DNA of 5,285 nt. Source: Spirochaetales bacterium (GTDB lineage: Bacteria; Spirochaetota; Spirochaetia; Sphaerochaetales; Sphaerochaetaceae). The position numbers and the translations under genes were made by a program. The stretch lies in the NCBI GenBank assembly GCA_017962865.1, contig JAGCUM010000184.1, forward strand, positions 1 to 5,285, given 5' to 3'. Position 1 is the stretch's first letter, and each line of letters begins with the position of its first letter. The notes beneath the pieces were generated by a model. That model did not search any database and was not told the DNA's origin. It worked only from the letters and a program-made list of their open reading frames with translations. Below are positions 1 through 5,285 of the stretch, in pieces.

Positions 1-408
1 AAGGGAATCTGGTCAAGCCATGACTGCGGACATCCGATTGACGAGAGGATCGTCCACGGACAGGTCAACGGTGGCGTACTTCAGGGCCTGGGATGGGGAT
101 CTACGGAGGTAATCCAGAACATAGGCGGTCATTTCAAGCAGACCTCCATGAGCGACTACATCATTCCCACATCCATGGACTTCCCGACTCAGGGAGTATT
201 CTTCGTGGACAACCCGTACCCCTGGGGACCTTTCGGTGCCAAGGGAATGGGTGAGCTTGTATTCAACGGAAGTGCCGCGGCTTACATCGATGCGGTCTCC
301 CGTGCAATCGGAAAGAGAATCAACAGCATCCCGCTTCCGACCGAGGATGTGATGACCTATATGCTTCACGGGACCGATCTGAGGTCCGATATCGAGGAGG
401 TCCGCTGA
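1..408 (+). CDS. Molybdenum hydroxylase, molybdopterin-binding catalytic subunit (C-terminal 135 residues; 5' end outside window)
   Basis: This is the C-terminal part of the large catalytic subunit of a xanthine dehydrogenase/aldehyde oxidase-family enzyme, which hydroxylates a heterocycle or aldehyde using water at a Mo-molybdopterin centre. The frame is open from base 1 to a TGA at 406-408. Visible family motifs are DCGHPIDERIVHGQVNGG (the usual D-x-G-x-x-I-(N/D)-P region followed by GQ..GG), then QGLGWG, then GPFGAKGMGE. The Glu at codon 253-255 matches the general-base glutamate of the family (known from bovine XDH and aldehyde oxidoreductases), so the active site looks intact. This protein has no Fe-S domain in the visible part; a separate Fe-S gene follows at once, overlapping by one base (TGATG). 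That suggests a separate-subunit Mo/Fe-S/FAD enzyme. The substrate is undetermined: xanthine or another purine is plausible from the neighbours, but nicotinate- or aldehyde-type enzymes share these motifs. Confidence 0.93.
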   Translation, partial: KGIWSSHDCGHPIDERIVHGQVNGGVLQGLGWGSTEVIQNIGGHFKQTSMSDYIIPTSMDFPTQGVFFVDNPYPWGPFGAKGMGELVFNGSAAAYIDAVSRAIGKRINSIPLPTEDVMTYMLHGTDLRSDIEEVR

Positions 409-890
409 TGGAGAGCAGAATCCGGTTCAACCTTAACGGAAAAGACGTCTGTATCAATACCGATCCGCTCAGGAGGCTGATTGATGTGCTTCGCGAGGAC
501 TTCGACTGCAAGGGAGTGAAGGAAGGGTGCAGCGAGGGTGAGTGCGGTGCCTGTTCCATACTGCTCAACGGCAAGATGGTCACAAGCTGCATAATCCCGG
601 TCGGAGCAGCAGACGGCCAGCAGATAATGACGATAGAGGGAATCAGCGCCACGGAAAAGGGTAAGATCATAACCGAGGCCTTTGCCGACGGCGGAGCGGT
701 CCAGTGCGGATTCTGCATCCCCGGAATGGTGATTGCCACATACTACCTTCTTTCGAACAATCCTGATCCCAGCGAGGATGAAATAAGGCTCGGTCTCAGC
801 GGAAACATCTGCCGCTGCACCGGATACGACCTGATAGTGGAAAGCGTCAGGCTTGCTGCAAAAAGAGGGGGAGAGCTATGGAAGAAGTGA
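408..890 (+). CDS. Molybdenum hydroxylase [2Fe-2S] iron-sulfur subunit (160 aa)
   Basis: This is the small electron-transfer subunit of a Mo hydroxylase, carrying electrons from the Mo centre to FAD. All eight ligands of the two [2Fe-2S] clusters are present. The plant-ferredoxin-type N-terminal domain has C41, C46, C49 and C61 (C-x4-C-x2-C-x11-C). The C-terminal four-helix domain has C100 and C103 in QCGFCIPG, and C135 and C137 in GNICRCTGY. The 160-residue length is normal for the family. The ATG at 408 overlaps the previous gene's stop as TGATG and is preceded by GAGGAGG at 394-400, 7 bases upstream, so the start is secure. It lies between a Mo subunit and an FAD subunit, which completes a canonical three-subunit enzyme. 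It is the only intact Fe-S subunit in the window and may also serve the cluster-less fused protein encoded downstream (inference). Confidence 0.96.
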   Translation: MESRIRFNLNGKDVCINTDPLRRLIDVLREDFDCKGVKEGCSEGECGACSILLNGKMVTSCIIPVGAADGQQIMTIEGISATEKGKIITEAFADGGAVQCGFCIPGMVIATYYLLSNNPDPSEDEIRLGLSGNICRCTGYDLIVESVRLAAKRGGELWKK

Positions 891-1807
891 AGTGCTATCT
901 GCCCAAGACCCTCAAGGAAGCCCTTGAAATCAGGGCCAAAGCCGATGTCCTGCCACTAGCAGGAGGAAGCGACCTGATGGTGTCCCACAAGAGGACTCTG
1001 GGGCTGACCCCCGTTTTCGAAAAACCCGTGATGATAATCAGGAACCTGAGTGAGCTTAAGGGTATCGGTCTGAATGAGAAGGGTGAGTGCTGTATCGGTG
1101 CCGGATGTACGAGTGCCGAGATAGCCGAAAACCCGCTTTGCCCGTGGCATCTGAGGCAGGCAGCCTCACGCATGGGAGCCATCGGACTGAGAAACAGTGC
1201 CACGATTGCGGGCAACATAGCCAATGCTTCTCCCAAGGGTGATACGCCGGGTCCGCTCTATCTTCTGGATGCCAGGGTAAGGCTCACGTCCCTGAGGGGA
1301 GACCGCGAGGTTCCGGTGTCGGATTTCATCGTGAAATACAGGACCATAGACCTTCAGCCGGATGAGCTGATTACTCAGATAATAGTTCCGCTTTCGGAGG
1401 ATGACTTCGACTACATCTTCTGGCACAAGGTGGGAACCCGAAAGGCCAATGCAATAAGCAAGATAACCCTCAGTCAGGCCCTGAAGTTCGCTTCGGACGG
1501 AAAGACGGTAGAGGATTTCAGGCTCAGCGCCACCTCCACAGGTTCCAAGACCAACCGGAGCAGAGATGTCGAGAAGCTTCTGATAGGCAGGGAGATTACG
1601 GCCGAAACAATCGAGGCTGTGGTGGAAGGTTTCGATCAGGTCATCTCTCCGAGGGCCATGCCGGAGTTCAGGCGTGAGGCTACGCGCAGGATGATAAGAA
1701 GGTTCCTGTCGGAAGCTGCAAAGAAGCCTGCATCCAAGGTCATCGATACTTACGACGGCTATCACGTTACCGGTGCGCCGGTTCCCAGAGGGGAGGACAA
1801 TGGCTGA
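878..1807 (+). CDS. Molybdenum hydroxylase FAD-binding subunit (309 aa)
   Basis: This is the medium FAD subunit (CO dehydrogenase flavoprotein / XdhB-like), which receives electrons from the Fe-S subunit and passes them to NAD+ or another acceptor. The FAD pyrophosphate loop AGGSDLMV is at residues 28-35. The second FAD motif is TIAGN at 109-113, followed by NASP at 116-119 and D122, matching the usual TIGGN-x4-SP-x-x-D signature. A DELITQIIVP segment marks the end of the FAD domain, and the C-terminal region corresponds to the CO_deh_flav_C domain. The length is slightly above the usual ~290 residues because of a short C-terminal tail. The ATG at 878 overlaps the upstream gene by 13 bases and has GAGGGGGAG at 865-873. 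With the two preceding genes it forms a Mo/Fe-S/FAD trimer. A second, divergent FAD gene follows directly. Confidence 0.95.
   Translation: MEEVKCYLPKTLKEALEIRAKADVLPLAGGSDLMVSHKRTLGLTPVFEKPVMIIRNLSELKGIGLNEKGECCIGAGCTSAEIAENPLCPWHLRQAASRMGAIGLRNSATIAGNIANASPKGDTPGPLYLLDARVRLTSLRGDREVPVSDFIVKYRTIDLQPDELITQIIVPLSEDDFDYIFWHKVGTRKANAISKITLSQALKFASDGKTVEDFRLSATSTGSKTNRSRDVEKLLIGREITAETIEAVVEGFDQVISPRAMPEFRREATRRMIRRFLSEAAKKPASKVIDTYDGYHVTGAPVPRGEDNG
1787..1796 (+). promoter_or_regulatory. Ribosome binding site that decides the start of the second FAD gene
   Basis: AGAGGGGAGG lies just upstream of ATG 1800. A longer in-frame GTG start at 1773 has no purine-rich site before it and would add nine unconserved residues. 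The ATG at 1800 is therefore preferred, giving an 8-base overlap with the preceding gene. The spacing is short (3 bases from the last G), or longer if GAGGGG at 1788-1793 is the pairing part. Confidence 0.75.
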
Positions 1808-2621
1808 AATCAGACAATTGATCATGGCAAATACCGCTGAAAGCGCAGCCGTTCTGAAGGGCCGCAGGTCTGCATTCCTTGCAGGCGGAACCGAGATCAA
1901 CCGGCTGGGTTCTTCCGTGGAGGCTACAAGACTCATCGGGATAGGACGCATCGATGTCCTTGATGGCATCGATGAGTACTCTGATGAGGAAAGCGGCACC
2001 GAATACGTGAGAATCGGAGCCATGTCTACGTTTCAGGACATCGTTGAGAATCCGCTGGCTCCTTCCTACCTGAAGGAAGCCTGCCTTTTCATGGGTTCGA
2101 GGACCAAGAGAAACATGGCAACCATCGGAGGCAACGTAGCCCTCAGGAGGACCGATTCGTACCTGTATGCAACGCTTCTTGCATGCAATGCGAAGCTGTC
2201 TTTGATGTGCAGGGACGGGGCCGTTATAAGGCGTTGCGCGAAGGGCTATCTGGAAAACTACAAAGAGTACCGGGACATGCTGATAACCGAGATTCTGGTT
2301 CCGCGTGATGCAATTGTGGCAAACAAGCGCTATTCCAATACCGTGCAGAGCCACGCTGTCCTGACGGTATCGGCAGGAATAACAGGCGGGGTGCTGAGAC
2401 TTGCCGTTGCTGCAAAGGATACCTACCTGGGGATGCTGGGTGGGATTGCAGCTGCCTTTGAGGACAAGACCCCATCGGATGACGAGATTCTGAAGATGAT
2501 ATCGTCGGACCCGAAGCTGGATTTCAGATCTGATATATACGGTAGCCCGGAGTACAAGAGATATCTTCTCTCGGTGACCATCGCGGACCTTGTCAGAAAG
2601 GTCAGGGGAGGCCGCTTATGA
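1800..2621 (+). CDS. ygfM: Second FAD-binding subunit, YgfM-like (273 aa)
   Basis: This is a second, divergent member of the Mo hydroxylase FAD-subunit family. AGGTEINR at residues 28-35 is the first FAD loop and ATIGGNVA at 107-114 is the second. The usual NASP-x-x-D segment is replaced by LRRTDS, keeping an acidic residue (D119). DMLITEILVP matches the end of the FAD domain in the preceding gene, and the C-terminal YKRYLLSVTIADLV segment is typical of the C-terminal domain. From memory, E. coli YgfM has the same N-terminal AGGS-x-LN style, a loss of NASP at the same place, and a YKRYITGV ending. The next gene is XdhD-like, which also matches the E. coli ygfM-xdhD order. The protein should carry FAD and act as the electron outlet of the second Mo enzyme. 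Its stop overlaps the next start (ATGA). The family is certain; the YgfM assignment rests on recalled similarity plus gene order. Confidence 0.85.
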   Translation: MAEIRQLIMANTAESAAVLKGRRSAFLAGGTEINRLGSSVEATRLIGIGRIDVLDGIDEYSDEESGTEYVRIGAMSTFQDIVENPLAPSYLKEACLFMGSRTKRNMATIGGNVALRRTDSYLYATLLACNAKLSLMCRDGAVIRRCAKGYLENYKEYRDMLITEILVPRDAIVANKRYSNTVQSHAVLTVSAGITGGVLRLAVAAKDTYLGMLGGIAAAFEDKTPSDDEILKMISSDPKLDFRSDIYGSPEYKRYLLSVTIADLVRKVRGGRL

Positions 2622-4288
2622 GAGTCAACTGCATCATTAACGGCAAAGCGAGAAGTTTCGATGTGGATGCTTCGATGAAGCTCCGTCAGATGCTTCTTCT
2701 GAACGGGAACTTTGCGGTGCGTGACAGCGATGACTGCGAGGGTTTCTGCGGTTCCGATACCGTTTTGGTGGATGGTACGCCTGTCTTCTCGAACCTCGTG
2801 CTTGCCGCGGAGGTCGACGGATGCGAAATCCGTACACCCGACGGGCTGGGTAATTCCACGCACCTGACGATAGTTCAGCAGGCGATGATTGATGCGGGAG
2901 TGGTGCAGAGTGCATACAATGCCCCCGCCGCGGCCCTGCTTCTGACCTGGCTTCTTGAAAACAACAGCAATCCTACCAAGGAAGATATAAAAGATGCCCT
3001 TTCGGGAATCTTCATAAGGGATGCAGGCTACGAGCATTACTATCTGGCAGTGAAGCTGGCTCTCGAGAAGATGAAAGAGGGCAGCTATCGGAGCGAGATA
3101 GCCCCGTCATTCAGACCTGAGCTCGATGTAATCGGAAAACCTGCGTCGAAGATAGACGGCCCGCAGCTGGTTTCGGGAGAAAGGGCGTTCGTGGAAGACT
3201 ATGTCACGCCGGATACGTGTTACATGGTTGTCCTCAGGAGCCCCCATGCCAGTGCATATATCAACAGCATCGATGATTCCGAAGCCAGGAAGGTCGAAGG
3301 AGTAGTTGAAATCCTTACGGCCTACAATACTCCTGAAACCCATTACATGCAGGCAGGCCAGGGCAATCCCGAGCCGTCCCCGCATGACAGACGGCTCTTC
3401 AACCTCAAGGTTCGCCACGTAGGGGACAGAGTTGCCGCAGTCATAGCCGAGACCCTTGAAGCAGCAAGGGAGGCCTGTTCGAAGATAAAGGTCGATTATG
3501 AGGTTCTTCCTGCTGTTTTCACGGTGGAAGAGGCCATGGCTCCCGGTGCTCCGCTGGTTCACAACGGGATTGTGGAGTATCGTTCCGGTGCACCTGAGGA
3601 CCTGGATGAGTACAACAAGCTTGCAGGCGATCCCAGGGAAGGCAAGGTAATCTACCAGTTCCCGCTGCATGCGGATATCCACAAGAACATAGCTGCCTCC
3701 AACAAGGGCGAGATAGGCAATGTGGATGAAGCCGTTGCAAACTCCGATGCAGTAGTGGAGGCCACATACCAGACCAGTCAGATCCAGCATACTCCGCTTG
3801 AGACCCATATATGCTTTGCAAAGATGGAGGGAGGCCGCCTGTTGGTCTATGCCTCCACTCAGGTTCCCTATCATGTGAGAAGGATAGTCGGATGGGTCAC
3901 GGGGCTTCCTGAGAACAGGATTCATGTGATCAAGACCAGGGTGGGCGGAGGTTACGGTTCCAAGCAGGATATCCTGATAGAGGATCTGACCGGTTATGCA
4001 TCGTTTGTCACCGGCAGACCTGTGCTGTGCCACAACACCAGGGAAGAGGAGTTCATCGCCAACTCGACACGTCATCCGATGAGGGTGCATGTGAAGATGT
4101 CGGGCAACAGGGACGGAAAGCTTACCGGAATATTCATGGAGGTATGTGCAAATACCGGACCGTATGGCAACCACTGTCTGACTGTTCCCATGAACAGCTG
4201 CTCTAAGACCCTGCCTCTGTTCAGGTGCGACAACATGCGCTATGACCTCAAAGTCTACTATACCAACACTCCGCCTGCAGGTGCCTAG
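2618..4288 (+). CDS. xdhD: XdhD-like fused [2Fe-2S]-like/molybdopterin hydroxylase, N-terminal 556 codons up to an in-frame TAG
   Basis: This is the 5' part of a gene fusing an Fe-S-type domain to a molybdopterin catalytic domain, as in E. coli XdhD (~950 residues). ATG 2618 overlaps the previous stop (ATGA) and follows AGGGGAGG at 2604-2611. Residues 1-75 match the ferredoxin-like domain and about 80-150 the helical Fe-S domain, but only C40 and C44 of the eight ligands remain. The others read D47, N59, S98, N101, I133 and D135, so clusters are probably absent. The Mo part begins near residue 172 (IGKPASKIDG...ERAFVEDY). It includes ETHICF, the cofactor motif RVGGGYGSKQD at 441-451 and TREEEFIANSTRH from 474. 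The frame ends at codon 557 (TAG) inside the conserved GA-x-QGYG motif, and homology continues in the same frame beyond it. Ending here would truncate the Mo domain and should give an inactive protein. The domain identity is secure; whether the gene is expressed whole is open. Confidence 0.85.
   Translation: MRVNCIINGKARSFDVDASMKLRQMLLLNGNFAVRDSDDCEGFCGSDTVLVDGTPVFSNLVLAAEVDGCEIRTPDGLGNSTHLTIVQQAMIDAGVVQSAYNAPAAALLLTWLLENNSNPTKEDIKDALSGIFIRDAGYEHYYLAVKLALEKMKEGSYRSEIAPSFRPELDVIGKPASKIDGPQLVSGERAFVEDYVTPDTCYMVVLRSPHASAYINSIDDSEARKVEGVVEILTAYNTPETHYMQAGQGNPEPSPHDRRLFNLKVRHVGDRVAAVIAETLEAAREACSKIKVDYEVLPAVFTVEEAMAPGAPLVHNGIVEYRSGAPEDLDEYNKLAGDPREGKVIYQFPLHADIHKNIAASNKGEIGNVDEAVANSDAVVEATYQTSQIQHTPLETHICFAKMEGGRLLVYASTQVPYHVRRIVGWVTGLPENRIHVIKTRVGGGYGSKQDILIEDLTGYASFVTGRPVLCHNTREEEFIANSTRHPMRVHVKMSGNRDGKLTGIFMEVCANTGPYGNHCLTVPMNSCSKTLPLFRCDNMRYDLKVYYTNTPPAGA
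4286..4288 (+). other. In-frame TAG codon interrupting the XdhD-like gene (codon 557)
   Basis: The sequence around it reads PPAGA-TAG-QGYGTPKG. In relatives, the position is an aromatic or hydrophobic residue of GA(Y/F/M)(R/Q)GYG; E. coli XdhD, as I recall it, has GAYQGYGAPKG. TAT or TAC to TAG is a single base change. No frame shift is involved, and the frame stays open with clear family motifs for 332 codons. All four complete stops in the window are TGA, though two of these are constrained by overlapping starts. Possible readings are a recent nonsense mutation, a sequencing or assembly error, natural amber suppression, or pyrrolysine. I see no convincing stem-loop directly downstream, only a weak GGTT/AACC pairing (4292-4295 with 4312-4315). 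Confidence 0.9.
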
Positions 4289-5285
4289 CAGGGTTACGGA
4301 ACTCCGAAGGGAACCTACGGACTGATGATGGCCATGGCCGAGCTTGCAGACAAGCTCGGGGTGGATTACAGGGATTTCGTTCTCAAGAACCATGTCGATG
4401 AAGGCTATATGCTCGAGATCCTCAAGGGACTGGGAGAGGGCCGTGAAGGCAATGTGGTTCCGGTCGGATCATGCGGTCTCGATGAGGCAATCCGCAAGGG
4501 CTGTGACATGATCGAATGGGGGAAGAAAGAGACCTCCGATGACCCGGATTGGAAGATAGGCAAGGGATTTGCAATGATCATGCAGGGATCGGGCCTTCCG
4601 GGGCTGGATCATGCAGAGGCAATCGCCAAGCTTGAAACCGACGGAACGGTCATCCTCAACAGCGGCGGAGCAGATATCGGAACCGGTCTTGATACCATAT
4701 CGGCAAAGATTGTTTCCGAGGTGCTCAAGCTTCCTTTGGACAGGATAACGGTGATATCGGGAGATACCGATTCCTGCGCCTTCGATACAGGCGCCTATGC
4801 CTCGTCAGGTACTTTCTTCAGCGGCAATGCTTCTCTTGAGGCTACCAGGAAACTGAAGGAGATGATGATCAGCGAAGCTGCCTTCCAGATGGAGGAAAAC
4901 GAATCTGATCTGGATGTCCGTGCCCCGGGTGAAATCTATTCCCGCAAGACAGGGAAAACGCTTTCCTACTACGAGCTTTCGCATACTGCGTGCAGCGGAA
5001 CGGGACATGGCCAGATGATTGCCCACGGAACATTCGTTACCGGTGCTTCTTCGGTGCCGTACGGTGCCCACTTCGCACAGGTTGCAGTGAATGTCAGGAC
5101 GGGGGAGATAAAGGTACAGAAGTTCTACGCCCTTCAGGATGCTGGAACACCTATAAATCCTGAGGTAGCGCTCTGCCAGATGTACGGAGCGGTGATGAAA
5201 TCGATAGGGCATTCGCTCCATGAGGATATGATCCTTGATGAGAATGGACGTTGTCTGACTGCCAACATGACGGACTACGGGGTGC
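4289..5285 (+). CDS. xdhD: XdhD-like molybdopterin hydroxylase, continuation after the TAG (partial; 3' end outside window)
   Basis: This is the second part of the same reading frame, not an independent gene by origin. It starts directly with QGYGTPKG and runs open to the window edge (residues 558-889 counted from ATG 2618). Visible Mo-domain motifs are SGGADIGTGLDT at 682-693 (the GG-x-E-x-G-x-G cofactor loop, with Asp for Glu), GDTD followed by DTGAYASSGT at 723-732, AVNVRTGEIKV, and DAGTPINPE. The catalytic-glutamate motif expected near the C-terminus lies outside the window. If translation does not pass the TAG, the first in-frame restart is ATG 4325, with only a weak AAGGGAA at 4307-4313, 11 bases upstream. 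Such a product would lack QGYG and the N-terminal half of the Mo domain. Codon use is the same as upstream and there is no further damage, so the interruption is either recent, tolerated or artefactual. Confidence 0.85.

Noticed and set aside
1773..1799. Upstream GTG start for the second FAD gene.
   Set aside because: There is no Shine-Dalgarno sequence before it, and the added residues are not part of the family. The ATG at 1800 has a strong site and a normal short overlap.
4274..4281. Perfect 8-base palindrome CCTGCAGG just before the TAG.
   Set aside because: It encodes conserved residues of the PPAGA segment and is short enough to be chance. No second copy or operator-like context was seen.
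4289..4320. Possible recoding stem-loop directly after the TAG.
   Set aside because: Only a 4-bp GGTT/AACC pairing and a CGGA/TCCG with too small a loop are seen. Neither is convincing as a recoding element.
4325..4336. Independent gene start after the TAG (ATG codons at 4325, 4328 and 4334).
   Set aside because: The upstream AAGGGAA is weak and distant, and a protein starting here would lack the QGYG motif. The sequence is better read as the continuation of the interrupted frame, although a restart cannot be excluded.
3107..4393. A 428-codon open frame on the minus strand opposite the XdhD-like gene, and several shorter antisense frames.
   Set aside because: It shows no recognisable domain, lies antisense to a frame with clear family motifs, and is explained by plus-strand codon bias removing stops from the antisense frame.
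1..5285. TAG as a generally reassigned sense codon.
   Set aside because: Only one in-frame TAG occurs in about 1,750 codons. A general reassignment to a common amino acid would give more.

Overview
The window is a tightly packed, all plus-strand segment of a molybdenum hydroxylase operon of the xanthine dehydrogenase/aldehyde oxidase superfamily. Five genes follow one another with overlaps of 1, 13, 8 and 4 bases, and each internal start has a strong GA-rich Shine-Dalgarno sequence. There is no intergenic DNA, no visible promoter or terminator, and no RNA gene, repeat or mobile element. The frequent AGG arginine and ATA isoleucine codons, the strong ribosome sites and the gene set suggest an anaerobic, probably gut or fermentative bacterium such as a Clostridia-like Bacillota. 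That placement is inference and weak; an archaeon is not excluded.

Layout: (1) 1-408, the C-terminal end of a molybdopterin-binding catalytic subunit carrying the catalytic-glutamate motif GAKGMGE. (2) 408-890, a complete [2Fe-2S] subunit with all eight cluster cysteines. (3) 878-1807, a complete FAD subunit. These three make one canonical heterotrimeric Mo hydroxylase. (4) 1800-2621, a second, divergent FAD subunit resembling E. coli YgfM. (5) From 2618 past the window end, a fused [2Fe-2S]-like plus molybdopterin protein resembling E. coli XdhD. Genes 4 and 5 make a second, YgfM/XdhD-type enzyme, a pair associated with anaerobic purine breakdown.

Two things stand out in gene 5. First, its N-terminal ferredoxin-like domain keeps the fold sequence but has lost six of the eight iron-sulfur ligands, so it probably carries no cluster. 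Second, the reading frame is broken by a single in-frame TAG (4286-4288) at the aromatic position of the conserved GA(Y/F)-QGYG motif. The same frame then runs open and clearly homologous for 332 more codons to the window edge. The TAG may be a nonsense mutation, a sequence error, or a recoded/suppressed codon (for example pyrrolysine). The four complete stops in the window are all TGA, which fits recoding but does not prove it.

Working model: the first three genes hydroxylate a purine or other N-heterocycle and pass electrons Mo to Fe-S to FAD. The second catalytic subunit has no cluster of its own, so it must borrow an Fe-S partner (the subunit at 408-890, or a YgfK-like protein outside the window) or work differently. 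The substrate cannot be read from this sequence.
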